DNA of 64,000 nucleotides from Cryobacterium tepidiphilum (GCF_003716325.1 NZ_RDSR01000001.1:124001-188000); one strand, 5' to 3'. Shown: positions 42,031-51,193, numbered from the stretch's first letter. Program-made: numbers and translations. The notes: generated by a model not told the origin, from the letters alone.

Positions 42031-43689
42031 TCACACCACGTCGAGGAGGTCGTGCTCGCGGATCGCGTCCAGTGAGAGCACCTTGTACCCCTCTTCCTCG
42101 AAGAAGACCGTGATGCGGTCGTCCTCCACGCTCATGACCGTGCCGGGGCCCCACTCGCGGTGCCGCACGGTGGTCTCGGGAGGGAAGCCGACCGCGCCGT
42201 GCTCACGCGCGGCGTCGCTCGGGGCCGGTGCCGAAGCATCCGTTTCATAGGCGGAGCCGGAGGTGCACGTGTCGCAGTTGCCGCACGGCTCGGCGAGGTC
42301 CTCCCCGAAGTAGCCGAGCAGGAATTGCCGCCGGCAGCGGCTGGTCTCGGCGTAGCTGCGCATCATGGCGATCCGCGACTGTTCGATGCGCTCCCGCGAC
42401 TCGGCGACCTCGGTGGCGAGCGTCGCCGCTTCGCCGGGGTCGACGGATGCCGTGGCCCGCACCCCGCGCCGGTCGCTGTCCACGAGTCCCGCCTCCTCCA
42501 GCAGGTTGAGCAGGTTCGAGGCGCGGCGCGTCGTCACGTCGAGGGCCGCGCCGACCGCCGAGACGCGGATCGGCGCATCCGCTGCCGCCACCGCCCGGTA
42601 TGCCCGGGCGAGGTCGCCGTGGTCGGGGGTGCCGGAGTTGAAGAAGGTGCGGAGGCCGAGGTCCTCGGCGCGGTAGTGCAGCGTTGTCGTGGCCGGTTCG
42701 TCGTCGCGCCCCGCGCGCCCGATCTCCTGGTAATAGGCGTCGATGGACTCGGGGATGGCGGCGTGAACGACGAAGCGCACGTTCGGCTTGTCGATGCCCA
42801 TGCCGAACGCGGAGGTCGCAACCACAACGTCGACCTCGTCGGCGTGGAAGGCTTCGTGTGTCACCGTGCGCTCGGACGCCGTGAGCCCGGCGTGGTACGC
42901 CGCCACCCGGAGGCCCTGCCCGGCCAGCTCCTCGGCGTAGCGCTCGGTGTCCTTGCGGGTGGCCACGTAGACGAGGCCCGGCTTCGGCAGCTCGACCACC
43001 TGCTCCACGACGGCACGACGCTTCTCCTTGTCCTCCGCGTGCCGCACCACCTCGAGACGCAGATTCGGCCGGTCGAAGCCGCGCGTGAGCACGAGAGCGT
43101 CCCGCAGGCCCAGGCGTTCCACGATCTCTTCGCGCACGGGCGGCGAGCCCGTAGCGGTGAGGGCGACGACCGTCGGGTGGCCGAGCCGCTCGATCACCTC
43201 GCCCAGGCGGAGGTAGTCCGGCCGGAAGTCATGCCCCCAGCTCGACACACAGTGGGCCTCATCGACCACGAACAGCGAGACACCGAGATGCTTGAGGCGT
43301 TCGATGACGTCGTCTTTCGCCAGCTGCTCGGGGGCGAGGAAGAGGTACTCCGCGTCTTTCGTCGACAGGGCCTCCCAGGCATCGGCGTTCGTGCGCGCGG
43401 ACTGGGCCGAGTTCACGGCGACGGCGTCGGGCGCGTCCTCCGCCGCCGTGATGCCGGCGACCTGATCGGCCTGCAGGGCGATGAGCGGGGAGACGATGAG
43501 CGTCGGGCCGTCGATGAGCGTGGCCGCGACCTGGTAGATCGCCGATTTGCCGTAGCCGGTGGGCATGACCGCGAGCACGTCGCATCCGTTGACGGCCGCC
43601 GTGATGGCTTCGAGCTGCCCGGCGTGCAGGTCGTCCCAGCCGAAGCGCTCCTCGGCCGCCGCCTGCACCTCGTCGCTGCCGATGGTCAC
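42031..43689 (-). CDS. RecQ-family ATP-dependent DNA helicase (no HRDC)
   Basis: A 552-residue superfamily 2 helicase. Walker A is PTGYGKSAIYQ, motif II is [19 protein letters not shown], and motif VI is EIGRAGRDDEP. The zinc-binding cysteines appear as CRRQFLLGYFGEDL and CGNCDTC. The C terminus ends not in HRDC but in a short RHREWGPGTVMSVEDDRITVFF domain of DUF3553 type. The start is the GTG at 43689 with AAGGAG seven bases upstream. A second RecQ with HRDC is at 51194. Confidence 0.9.
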   Translation of the reverse strand: MTIGSDEVQAAAEERFGWDDLHAGQLEAITAAVNGCDVLAVMPTGYGKSAIYQVAATLIDGPTLIVSPLIALQADQVAGITAAEDAPDAVAVNSAQSARTNADAWEALSTKDAEYLFLAPEQLAKDDVIERLKHLGVSLFVVDEAHCVSSWGHDFRPDYLRLGEVIERLGHPTVVALTATGSPPVREEIVERLGLRDALVLTRGFDRPNLRLEVVRHAEDKEKRRAVVEQVVELPKPGLVYVATRKDTERYAEELAGQGLRVAAYHAGLTASERTVTHEAFHADEVDVVVATSAFGMGIDKPNVRFVVHAAIPESIDAYYQEIGRAGRDDEPATTTLHYRAEDLGLRTFFNSGTPDHGDLARAYRAVAAADAPIRVSAVGAALDVTTRRASNLLNLLEEAGLVDSDRRGVRATASVDPGEAATLATEVAESRERIEQSRIAMMRSYAETSRCRRQFLLGYFGEDLAEPCGNCDTCTSGSAYETDASAPAPSDAAREHGAVGFPPETTVRHREWGPGTVMSVEDDRITVFFEEEGYKVLSLDAIREHDLLDVV

Positions 43690-43779
43690 GCTGTCTCCTT
43701 GTGCACATGCCCAGTGCAGCAGGACGCGGGAAACGCGGCAAGCCCCGCCACCCGGCAATCTGCCGGGTCGACCGGTGGG

Positions 43780-44805
43780 TCAGCGACCCAGGGTGTCGTG
43801 CAGGAACGCGGCGACTCTCGCGCGCATCGCCTGGTCGAGGATGCCGATGGAGTGCAGCGCGCCGGGCACGGTCACGACGTCGTGACGGATGCCGTGCCGC
43901 TCGAGTTCGCCCGCGTACCGAGTGGCCTGGGCCGCCGGCACGTAGTCGTCGGCGGATGTCGCGAGGAAGACCGGCGGGTCGCTCACGTCGAGCTGGGTGG
44001 TGGCGGACGCCTCCGCGGCCTGCGGGCACGGGTCGGCCGGCTCGCAGCCGAGGTAATCGAGCACGCTGTGCTGCAGGCTGGGCGCCGTGCCGTCGGCCGC
44101 GAGCTGGCGGGCCCGGAGGTCGATCGGTCCGGAGAGCTCGGCCACGGCCGCGACCCGGGACCCCTCGGTGAGCGGCCCGGAACCGCGAGCGCCGAGGAGC
44201 GCGGCCAGGTTGCCGCCGGCCGAGCCGCCGAAGACGCCGATCCGGCGCGGATCGATGCGGTACCTGTCAGAGACGGAGGGAGTGCGGAGCCACTCCACCG
44301 CCAGGCTCACGTCGTCGATGGCGGCGGGAAAGACGGCCGCCGGCGACAGGCGGTAGTTGACCGAGAACGCGACGAAACCCTCGGTGGCGAGCCATTCGCA
44401 GACGCCGCGCCAGTCGGAGTTTCCCTTGTCGCCGCGCGCCCAGCTTCCGCCGTGAATGGAGAGCACCGCGGGGGCCAGCGGCGACCGTGCGCCCGCGCGC
44501 ACCGCGGGAGTGCAGACGTCGAGGGTGAGGAGGGACCCGTCGGGTTGGGTGCCGTAGACGACGTCGGGCGTCACGGTGATGCCCTCGGCGGGCTGGGTGA
44601 AGGTGCGGATGCCGACCACCTGGCGGGTCGTCAGTTCGCTCGCTGTGCCGCCGGCCGGGGTGATCGGGTGCAGTTCGGTGTGGAAGCCGACGAGTACCGC
44701 CGCGCCGACGACGGCGACGACGCCGGAGCCGGCGATGGTGAGGAGCCGGGCGCGCCGGTGCCGGGACGCGAGCAGGCGGCGCGGGAACAGTCGGGACGAC
44801 TTCAC
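43780..44805 (-). CDS. Exported alpha/beta-hydrolase (esterase/lipase)
   Basis: A 341-residue protein with a basic N terminus and one membrane/signal segment (about 21-42). The hydrolase domain has the oxyanion motif HGGSWARG, nucleophile GGSAGGN, acid ATSADDYVP and histidine ALHSIG, a complete triad of the hormone-sensitive-lipase/BD-FAE-like type. The substrate is unknown. The start is GTG. It is divergent from the DEAD-box helicase across a gap holding palindrome B2. Confidence 0.87.
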   Translation of the reverse strand: MKSSRLFPRRLLASRHRRARLLTIAGSGVVAVVGAAVLVGFHTELHPITPAGGTASELTTRQVVGIRTFTQPAEGITVTPDVVYGTQPDGSLLTLDVCTPAVRAGARSPLAPAVLSIHGGSWARGDKGNSDWRGVCEWLATEGFVAFSVNYRLSPAAVFPAAIDDVSLAVEWLRTPSVSDRYRIDPRRIGVFGGSAGGNLAALLGARGSGPLTEGSRVAAVAELSGPIDLRARQLAADGTAPSLQHSVLDYLGCEPADPCPQAAEASATTQLDVSDPPVFLATSADDYVPAAQATRYAGELERHGIRHDVVTVPGALHSIGILDQAMRARVAAFLHDTLGR

Positions 44806-44945
44806 AAGGGACTTTCGGGTTACGCGTCATTGCGTGTGTGCTGGTGGTGCGGGGCAAGCCAGCGTGCGGCGTCTGCACGTTGTGTGCACTGAGAGTATTC
44901 GCATCCGTTGCCCATTGCCAATCGCCCAACCGGGGGGTCTGGCGG

Positions 44946-44996
44946 GTGCGGAGTTTCTGCCGGTATCGCGGTTCTCGCCCGGCAGAAACTCCGCAC
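44946..44996. repeat. Long intergenic palindrome, family B copy 2 (perfect)
   Basis: Perfect 18-base arms GTGCGGAGTTTCTGCCGG (44946-44963) and its complement (44979-44996) with a 15-base loop. It lies between divergent genes. It is followed at 45005-45047 by G-rich tandem units (GGGCGGAGAC). Confidence 0.9.
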
Positions 44997-45004
44997 TCGC
45001 GAGA

Positions 45005-45047
45005 AGGGGCGGGAACGGGCGGAGACGGGCGGAGACGGGCGGGGGAC
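45005..45047 (+). repeat. G-rich tandem repeat beside palindrome B2
   Basis: Consecutive approximately 10-base units of the form GGGCGGAGAC follow the right arm. The arrangement resembles that beside the family A palindromes. Confidence 0.65.
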
Positions 45048-45097
45048 GTTTTCCGTGACATTTGGGCGAGTGTCGGGTAACGTAGGCAGGTCGGCTC

Positions 45098-45276
45098 TTG
45101 ACACCGCTATGTTCGCGGATGGGTTTGTAAGTCAGGTGGGCCGGTTTCCCAACAGACAGTTGGCGAAAAATCACTGTATGTGAACGGTCCCGGCCATTGA
45201 CTGCCCGGGTTCTTCAGGTTGCGTCGCTTCGCGGCGTTGTTCTGCCATGCATCAAGAACAACCCAGGAATATTTCT
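45098..45276 (+). promoter_or_regulatory. Promoter region and long leader of the DEAD-box helicase gene
   Basis: A consensus -35 TTGACA is at 45098-45103, but the -10 is unclear (GTTTGT or TTTGTA near 45123). The transcript would carry a leader of roughly 130-150 bases without an obvious coding frame. Long leaders are common for cold-induced RNA helicase genes; here that is only an inference. CAGGA just upstream of 45277 is the ribosome site. Confidence 0.35.
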
Positions 45277-47388
45277 ATGCCCAAGAGCAAGAAGCCAGCC
45301 GCCGGTCGCGCGGCCAAGAACTTCGATCCCGCCTACGGCCGCCCGGCCAGGGGTGGCGTGAAGCCGGGAAGCAAGAGCCCCGGCCACCGCGGTTACCGTG
45401 CAGACGAGGGTGCGCCCAAGAAGCAGCGCTGGAACGCCGACGAACGTGCAGCCCGTGCTGCCGGCCGGCCGGCGGAGCGCACCGAGCGTCCCTCCTATGG
45501 CGAGCGGGCCGAGCGTCCCGCGTATGGAGCCCGCGCGGAGCGTCCGTCCTACGGTGACCGTCCGCAGCGGGGCGAGCGCCCCTCGTACGGTGACCGTCCC
45601 CAGCGTGGTGAGCGTCCGTCGTATGGTGACCGTCCTGCCCGTAGCGAGCGTCCGTCGTATGGTGACCGTCCTGCCCGCAGCGAGCGTCCGTCGTACGGCG
45701 ACCGTCCTGCCCGTAGCGAGCGTCCGTCGTACGGCGACCGTCCTGCCCGTAGCGAGCGCCCCTCGTACGGCGACCGTCCCCAGCGCGGTGAGCGTCCGAC
45801 GTACGGCGACCGTCCGGCCCGTGGCGAACGTCCGTCGTACGGTGATCGCCCGTCGTACAACGACCGTCCCGCCCGTGGCGAGCGTCCGTCGTACGGTGAT
45901 CGCCCCGCCCGTAGCGAGCGCCCGTCGTACAACGACCGTCCCGCCCGCGGCGAGCGACCGTCGTACAACGAGCGTCCCGCCCGTAGCGAGCGCCCGTCGT
46001 ACAACGATCGCCCGGCGCGCTCCGACTTCGCCGACCGTCCCCGCCGCAGCTTCGACGAGCGTCCCCCGCGTCGTGACTTCGACCGTGACAACCGCGCCCC
46101 TCGCAGTGAGGGTGGAGACACTTCGTCCTACTCTCGCAAAGACGAGAAGCCCCGGTTCACGGCTGATGACGACGTGGTGCTTGAGCGCCTCGAAGCGCAG
46201 GCGACCACGGCATCCGATGTCGTGGGCGTGAGCTGGGCCGACCTCGGACTCGGCTCGAACATCGTGCGTGAGCTCGGCCTTCTCGGCGCCCCGAGCCCGT
46301 TCCCGATCCAGGCGGCGACCATCCCCGACGTGCTGGCCGGCCGCGACGTGCTCGGCCGCGGCCGCACGGGCTCCGGCAAGACCATCGCCTTCGGCGCTCC
46401 GCTGGTGGAGAAGCTGATGGAGAACGAGGGCGGCAAGAACCGCAAGATGGGCCGCAAGCCCCGCGCGCTCATCCTCGCGCCGACTCGCGAGCTCGCGTTG
46501 CAGATCGACCGCACCGTGCAGCCGATCGCCCGGAGTGTTGGCCTCTTCACCACGCAGATCTACGGCGGCGTTCCGCAGTACCGCCAGGTGAGCGCTCTGC
46601 AGCGCGGTGTCGACATCATCATCGGCACCCCCGGCCGCATCGAGGACCTCATCGACCAGGGGCGGCTCGACCTCAGCGACGTGATGGTCACGGTGCTCGA
46701 CGAGGCCGACCACATGTGCGACCTGGGCTTCCTCGAGCCGGTGCAGCGCATCCTGAAGCAGACCAAGGAGGGCGGCCAGAAGCTGCTGTTCTCGGCGACC
46801 CTCGACAAGGGTGTGGCCATGCTCGTCGACGAATTCCTCAAGAACCCGTCGGTGCACGAGGTCGCCGGTGAAGACCAGGCGTCGTCCACGATCGACCACC
46901 GCGTCTTCGTGGTCGAGCACCGCGATAAGAGCGCGATCATCGAGCAGCTCGCCGACCGGGAGGGCAAGACGCTCATCTTCAGCCGCACCCGAGCGTTCGC
47001 CGAGCAGCTGGCCGACCAGCTCGAGGACGCCGGCATTCGCGCCACGAGCCTGCACGGCGACCTCAACCAGTCGCGCCGCACGCGCAACCTGCAGCTGCTC
47101 ACCAGCGGCCGGGTCAACGTGCTGGTGGCAACGGATGTCGCAGCCCGCGGCATCCACGTCGACGACATCGATCTCGTGATCCAGGCCGACGCTCCCGACG
47201 AGTACAAGACCTACCTGCACCGCGCCGGCCGCACCGGTCGCGCGGGCAAGGCCGGAACCGTCGTGACGCTCATCCCGAAGCAGCGCCGCCGCCGCATGGA
47301 CGACCTGCTGGAGCGCGCCGAGATCGAGGCGAGCTTCGTCTCCGCGGCACCCGGCGACCAGGCCGTCGCCGACCTCGCGAGCCTGTAG
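45277..47388 (+). CDS. DEAD-box ATP-dependent RNA helicase with repetitive N-terminal tail
   Basis: A 703-residue protein. Residues 1-70 are basic. Residues about 70-249 consist of about fifteen tandem 12-residue units of the form ERPSYGDRPARS, with a few shortened. Residues about 310-690 are the helicase core: Q motif PFPIQAATIP, motif I GRTGSGKT, motif Ia APTRELA, motif II VLDEADHM, motif III SAT, motif VI HRAGRTGRAG. The tail is disordered and arginine/tyrosine-rich, as in proteins that bind RNA and form condensates. A strong terminator follows 20 bases after the stop. Confidence 0.93.
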   Translation: MPKSKKPAAGRAAKNFDPAYGRPARGGVKPGSKSPGHRGYRADEGAPKKQRWNADERAARAAGRPAERTERPSYGERAERPAYGARAERPSYGDRPQRGERPSYGDRPQRGERPSYGDRPARSERPSYGDRPARSERPSYGDRPARSERPSYGDRPARSERPSYGDRPQRGERPTYGDRPARGERPSYGDRPSYNDRPARGERPSYGDRPARSERPSYNDRPARGERPSYNERPARSERPSYNDRPARSDFADRPRRSFDERPPRRDFDRDNRAPRSEGGDTSSYSRKDEKPRFTADDDVVLERLEAQATTASDVVGVSWADLGLGSNIVRELGLLGAPSPFPIQAATIPDVLAGRDVLGRGRTGSGKTIAFGAPLVEKLMENEGGKNRKMGRKPRALILAPTRELALQIDRTVQPIARSVGLFTTQIYGGVPQYRQVSALQRGVDIIIGTPGRIEDLIDQGRLDLSDVMVTVLDEADHMCDLGFLEPVQRILKQTKEGGQKLLFSATLDKGVAMLVDEFLKNPSVHEVAGEDQASSTIDHRVFVVEHRDKSAIIEQLADREGKTLIFSRTRAFAEQLADQLEDAGIRATSLHGDLNQSRRTRNLQLLTSGRVNVLVATDVAARGIHVDDIDLVIQADAPDEYKTYLHRAGRTGRAGKAGTVVTLIPKQRRRRMDDLLERAEIEASFVSAAPGDQAVADLASL
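45484..46023 (+). repeat. Coding tandem 36-bp repeats (ERPSYGDRPARS units)
   Basis: About fifteen contiguous units of mostly 36 bases. Neighbouring units in 45640-45770 are almost identical at the base level, so copy number probably changes by slippage. Arginine codons are almost all CGT/CGC in the repeats. Confidence 0.9.
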
Positions 47389-47407
47389 GCCAGACGCACG
47401 CGCAAGG

Positions 47408-47436
47408 AAAGGGGCACCCCGCGCGGGTGCCCCTTT
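47408..47436 (+). terminator. Rho-independent terminator after the DEAD-box helicase gene
   Basis: Perfect 12-base arms AAAGGGGCACCC and GGGTGCCCCTTT with a 5-base loop, beginning 20 bases after the helicase stop codon. It is the clearest terminator in the window. Confidence 0.85.
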
Positions 47437-47539
47437 CGCGTCCGGCAAGGCAAATGATTCTCCGGCGTGTCGTTTCCGGCTTTCGACCCGGGAAGTTCTA
47501 ACCTGCAGATGTCGCTGGCACGCTTCGTGCGTAGCCGCT

Positions 47540-47624
47540 CGCTCTCTCCGCTTCAATTCGGGTTTGAGGCCGAGAGAGCGCGCGACAGGCACCTGTGGGG
47601 CCGCCGTCTCGGCGCCCCACAGGT
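47540..47624. repeat. Two consecutive hairpins upstream of the copper gene cluster
   Basis: The first hairpin has 9-base arms CGCTCTCTC and GAGAGAGCG (47540-47548, 47572-47580). The second has 11-base arms ACCTGTGGGGC and GCCCCACAGGT (47591-47601, 47614-47624). They end 19 bases before the leaderless promoter of the next gene, so they are probably not transcribed with it. Confidence 0.7.
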
Positions 47625-47642
47625 TGCGGCGATCCTCCCCGG

Positions 47643-47648
47643 TAGGGT
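47643..47648 (+). promoter_or_regulatory. -10 box, leaderless start of the copper cluster
   Basis: TAGGGT ends six bases before the GTG at 47655. Confidence 0.6.
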
Positions 47649-47654
47649 GGCAGG

Positions 47655-48338
47655 GTGAGCACCGACCGGAACGGCATGACCACACGATGGTCGCGCTTCT
47701 TCCGCGGCTGGGCGGCAGCGGCCTTCGCCACGTTCGTCGCAGCCCTCTCCCACACCTTCGCCGGTGGCGGCGCACCCGGCGCCCTGGCCATCGTCGTCTC
47801 GCTCGCGTTCGCCGGCATCATCTGCATCGGCATGACGGGCCCCGCGCAGTCGCTGTGGCGCACGAGCGTGGCGGTGGGGGCGAGCCAGCTCGTCTTCCAC
47901 GGTCTGTTCCTCCTGACGGGAGCATCCGGCACGGCTGCGACCACCCTCGTGCAGCGCGCACCAGACGGCGCTCACCACCACGCCGCCGCCGTCTCGGTCG
48001 TGACGAGCGCCCCGATGGCTCCAGGGAGCGTGCACGGCGGCCTCGGCAGCGACGGAATGATCGCGGCGCACGCCGCAGCCGCGATCGTGACGATCCTGGC
48101 CCTGCGGCACGGCGAAAGCGCCATTCAGAGGCTCCTCGCCACGGCGCGACTGGCCATCCGCATCCTGCTCCCTCGCCTCGCCGGCGCCATCGCGCCGTCG
48201 TCACCCCGGCAGTCGGTCCACGCCGCCCCCATCGCCGCCGGCTCGCCACGCGAGGCGTTGATCTCGCCCATGCGGCACCGGGGGCCACCCGCGCTCGCCG
48301 GCGCTTTCCGGCGCACCGCACACCTCTTATCAGCTTGA
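47655..48338 (+). CDS. Membrane protein of the copper (YcnI/CopC) cluster
   Basis: A 227-residue protein with about four membrane helices (near 18-38, 42-62, 68-92 and 133-152). A loop between the third and fourth is rich in histidine and methionine (APDGAHHHAAAV, SAPMAPGSVHGG), suited to metal contact. The last 70 residues are basic and alanine/proline-rich. I recognise it only as a common actinobacterial neighbour of ycnI; function is not established. The start is GTG. Confidence 0.65.
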   Translation: MSTDRNGMTTRWSRFFRGWAAAAFATFVAALSHTFAGGGAPGALAIVVSLAFAGIICIGMTGPAQSLWRTSVAVGASQLVFHGLFLLTGASGTAATTLVQRAPDGAHHHAAAVSVVTSAPMAPGSVHGGLGSDGMIAAHAAAAIVTILALRHGESAIQRLLATARLAIRILLPRLAGAIAPSSPRQSVHAAPIAAGSPREALISPMRHRGPPALAGAFRRTAHLLSA

Positions 48339-48387
48339 CCCGCGCGCGGCCATCATGGCGGCCCGCGGGAAGACCCTAGGACTCGTC

Positions 48388-49116
48388 ATGAAACTTCGCA
48401 CACCTGCCCGCGCCGCCACCGGACTCGCCGCCGGCGCCCTGCTTGCCGTCGCCGTTCCACTCTCCGCCAGCGCCCACATCCACGTCGACCCGTCGTCGGC
48501 CCCGGCCGGCTCCTCCGCCGTGCTCACCTTCACGCTGCCGCACGGCTGCGACGGCTCGGCCACGACCGCGATCTCGATCGAGATCCCCAAGGGCATCACC
48601 GGCGTCACCCCCACCGCCAAGGCGGGCTGGAACGTCGAAAAGGTGGCCGTCGACCTCGACAAGCCTCTCGACGACGGACACGGCAACACCATCACCACCC
48701 GCACCGGCAGCATCCGCTACACCGCCGACACCCCGCTGGCCGACGGGCTGCGCGACACCTTCGCGCTGAGCGTGCCGCTGCCCGCCGACGCCGCCGGCGA
48801 AAGCCTGCAGTTCCCGGTGCTCCAGGCCTGCGAGTCCGGCACCGTCGAGTGGAACGAGACCCAGAAGGCCGGCGCCGAGGAGCCCGAGCACCCCGCGCCG
48901 GCCGTCACGGTGACGGCGGCGACGCCCGGCGAGCACTCCGATGACGGCGACGGCGACGCCGCGCAGGCCGTGCAGGCCGCGCCGGCAACGGATGCGGCAA
49001 GCCAGGCCACGCCGACAGCCGGCGACGACATCCTCGCGCGCGTGCTCGGCATCGGCGGTCTCGTGGTCGGCGCCGTCGGAATCGTGGTCGCACTGACCGC
49101 CCGGCGCCGGGCGTAG
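48388..49116 (+). CDS. ycnI: YcnI family copper-binding protein (DUF1775)
   Basis: A 242-residue exported protein. The signal peptide ends SASA, leaving mature HIHVDPSSAPAGSSA with an N-terminal histidine. In characterised YcnI a single N-terminal histidine, a glutamate and a conserved tryptophan form the Cu(II) site. Here SIEIPKG and VEWNETQ provide matching Glu and Trp. A disordered acidic stretch (about 160-205) leads to a C-terminal membrane helix and RRR anchor. The ATG at 48388 is chosen for the signal peptide. Confidence 0.9.
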   Translation: MKLRTPARAATGLAAGALLAVAVPLSASAHIHVDPSSAPAGSSAVLTFTLPHGCDGSATTAISIEIPKGITGVTPTAKAGWNVEKVAVDLDKPLDDGHGNTITTRTGSIRYTADTPLADGLRDTFALSVPLPADAAGESLQFPVLQACESGTVEWNETQKAGAEEPEHPAPAVTVTAATPGEHSDDGDGDAAQAVQAAPATDAASQATPTAGDDILARVLGIGGLVVGAVGIVVALTARRRA

Positions 49117-49119
49117 GGT
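49114..49119 (+). promoter_or_regulatory. -10 box, leaderless start of the CopC-domain gene
   Basis: TAGGGT overlaps the ycnI stop codon (TAG, 49114-49116) and ends seven bases before the ATG at 49127. Confidence 0.5.
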
Positions 49120-49126
49120 CGGGACC

Positions 49127-49786
49127 ATGGCGACCAGGAAACGATGGCTGGGCCGACTCGGTGCGGCGGTGCTCCTCTCGGGCGCCGCGCTCGGGGTGTT
49201 CGCGGCGCCCGCCTCTGCGCACAACTACGAGGTCAGCTCCACGCCCGAGGCGGGCGCGGTCGTGACGACGCAGCCCGACGTGATCTCCGTCACGACGAAC
49301 GACGACCTCCTGGCCGTCGACGGCCTCAACGGCGGCATGGGCATCCAGGTGTCCGGCCCCGCGGAGCATCCGCTGTATTACGGTGACGGATGCGTCACGG
49401 TGTTCGGGCCCACCATCGAGGCGGAGGCCGCGCTGGGCCAGCCCGGCGAGTACACGGTGAGCTGGCAGGTGATCTCCACCGACGGACACTCGGTGTCGGA
49501 CAGCTTCACCTTCACCTGGAAACCCAACGCCGACCAGAAGCTCGCCGCCGGGAAGAGCGCCCCGCCGACCTGCGGGAAGACCGCGACCGACGCGGCTGGC
49601 GAGGGCACGGCAACGGCCGCGCCTGACGGGTCCGGCGACGCGGGCGGCGCGGCCACGAGCGGTGACGCGGCCAAGGCCGCGCTCGTCGACGTGGTGTGGA
49701 TCGGCGGCGCCGTGCTCGTCGTGCTCGTCGCGGTGGTGGTCACCCTCGTGCTGGTGCGCCGGAAGCCCGCCGTGCCCCGCGAGTAA
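49127..49786 (+). CDS. CopC-domain copper resistance protein
   Basis: A 219-residue exported protein. The signal peptide ends PASA, leaving mature HNYEVSSTPEAGAVV, so the N-terminal histidine of the CopC Cu(II) site is present. STDGHSVSDSFTFTW near residue 125 carries the conserved Asp-Gly-His. The C-terminal third is a linker, one membrane helix (about 187-210) and a basic anchor. CopC proteins hold Cu(II) outside the cell, often for CopD or YcnJ import or detoxification. No CopD is adjacent. Confidence 0.88.
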   Translation: MATRKRWLGRLGAAVLLSGAALGVFAAPASAHNYEVSSTPEAGAVVTTQPDVISVTTNDDLLAVDGLNGGMGIQVSGPAEHPLYYGDGCVTVFGPTIEAEAALGQPGEYTVSWQVISTDGHSVSDSFTFTWKPNADQKLAAGKSAPPTCGKTATDAAGEGTATAAPDGSGDAGGAATSGDAAKAALVDVVWIGGAVLVVLVAVVVTLVLVRRKPAVPRE

Positions 49787-49810
49787 GGCGTACGTCCGAA
49801 CGCGCTCCGG

Positions 49811-49816
49811 TACGAT
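49811..49816 (+). promoter_or_regulatory. -10 box, leaderless thyA start
   Basis: TACGAT ends six bases before the ATG at 49823; there is no Shine-Dalgarno. Confidence 0.6.
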
Positions 49817-49822
49817 CAGGGC

Positions 49823-50629
49823 ATGGCCCAGACGATCCCGACGCCGTACGAAGACCTCCTGCGTGACGTTCTCGCGAACGGCAGTCACAAGGACGATCGC
49901 ACCGGCACCGGTACCCGGAGCGTGTTCGGACGCCAGCTGCGCTTCGACCTCGCGGCGGGGTTCCCGCTCATCACCACCAAGCGCGTGCACTTCAAGTCGA
50001 TCGCCTACGAACTGCTCTGGTTCCTCCGCGGTGAGAGCAACGTGGGCTGGCTGCGCGAGCACGGCGTGACCATCTGGGACGAGTGGGCCGACGCCGACGG
50101 CGACCTCGGCCCGGTCTACGGGGTGCAGTGGCGTTCCTGGCCCACGCCCGACGGCGCGCACGTCGACCAGATCTCCCAGGTCATCGAGACGCTCCGCACC
50201 AACCCCGATTCACGGCGGATGATCGTGTCGGCATGGAACGTCGCAGACATCCCGCAGATGGCCCTGGCCCCGTGCCACGCCCTCTTCCAGTTCTACGTCG
50301 CCGACGGCAAGCTCTCCTGCCAGCTCTACCAGCGCAGCGCCGACCTCTTCCTCGGCGTGCCGTTCAACATCGCCAGCTACGCGCTGCTCACCCAGATGGT
50401 CGCCGACCAGGTGGGCCTCGAGCTCGGCGACTTCGTCTGGACCGGCGGGGACTGCCACATCTATGACAACCATGTGGAGCAGGTGACCGAGCAGCTCTCG
50501 CGGGAGCCGTTCCCGGCGCCCACGCTCAGCATCCGGCACCGCGACAGCATCGCCGACTACGAGTACGACGACTTCCAGCTCGAGAACTACCAGCACCACC
50601 CCGCCATCCGCGCCGCGGTCGCCGTATGA
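49823..50629 (+). CDS. thyA: Thymidylate synthase
   Basis: A 268-residue enzyme that methylates dUMP to dTMP with methylene-tetrahydrofolate. [20 protein letters not shown] near residue 22, the catalytic cysteine in [12 protein letters not shown] near residue 153, and [21 protein letters not shown] are diagnostic. It overlaps folA by ATGA. Confidence 0.98.
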   Translation: MAQTIPTPYEDLLRDVLANGSHKDDRTGTGTRSVFGRQLRFDLAAGFPLITTKRVHFKSIAYELLWFLRGESNVGWLREHGVTIWDEWADADGDLGPVYGVQWRSWPTPDGAHVDQISQVIETLRTNPDSRRMIVSAWNVADIPQMALAPCHALFQFYVADGKLSCQLYQRSADLFLGVPFNIASYALLTQMVADQVGLELGDFVWTGGDCHIYDNHVEQVTEQLSREPFPAPTLSIRHRDSIADYEYDDFQLENYQHHPAIRAAVAV

Positions 50630-51117
50630 CCATCGGGCTGGTCTGGGCGGAGGCCGCAGGCGGCGTCATCGGCAACGAGGGCAGCATGCCGTGGCACCTC
50701 CCCGAAGACCTCGCCCACTTCAAGCAGGTCACCCTCGGCAACCCGGTCATCATGGGGCGCCGCACCTGGGACTCGCTGCCCCCGCGGTTCCGCCCGCTCC
50801 CCGGCCGGCGGAACATCGTCGTCACCCGGCAGGCCGACTGGCGAAGCGACGGCGTCGAGACGGCGCACTCGGTCGACGCGGCGCTCGCGCTCGCCGGCAC
50901 AGCGGATGCCTGGGTCATCGGGGGCGCCGAGATCTTCGGCATGGTCATGCCCCGCGCTGACGTGCTCGAAGTGACCGAGATCCGGTCCGAGGTTCCGGGC
51001 GACACGCACGCGCCCTCCCGCGACGGGTGGGAGCTCGTGGCCTCCGAGCCCGACGAGGGCTGGCTCACCTCGCGCACCGGCCTCGAGTACCGGTTCCTGC
51101 GCTACCGACGCCCCTGA
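50626..51117 (+). CDS. folA: Dihydrofolate reductase
   Basis: A 163-residue enzyme that regenerates tetrahydrofolate after thymidylate synthesis. It has [27 protein letters not shown] at the start, [10 protein letters not shown], and [11 protein letters not shown] for NADPH binding. It is translationally coupled to thyA. Confidence 0.97.
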   Translation: MTIGLVWAEAAGGVIGNEGSMPWHLPEDLAHFKQVTLGNPVIMGRRTWDSLPPRFRPLPGRRNIVVTRQADWRSDGVETAHSVDAALALAGTADAWVIGGAEIFGMVMPRADVLEVTEIRSEVPGDTHAPSRDGWELVASEPDEGWLTSRTGLEYRFLRYRRP

Positions 51118-51181
51118 CGCATCCGCTGCCCCCTTCGCCGGGGACGCGCGGCCGGCGCAGGGGCTTGTCAGGAGCGCTCGG

Positions 51182-51187
51182 TAGAGT
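51182..51187 (+). promoter_or_regulatory. -10 box, leaderless recQ start
   Basis: TAGAGT ends six bases before the GTG at 51194. Confidence 0.6.
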
Positions 51188-51193
51188 TGCCGC

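Noticed and set aside
45484..46023. Regular 36-bp repeats suggesting a CRISPR array
   Set aside because: The units are contiguous without spacers, are in frame, and encode the helicase tail; there are no cas genes.
45549..46121. Minus-strand frame with a repeated RSPRAGRSLYDG-type product
   Set aside because: It is the complement of the helicase repeat region, so its repetitiveness is inherited; there is no ribosome site.
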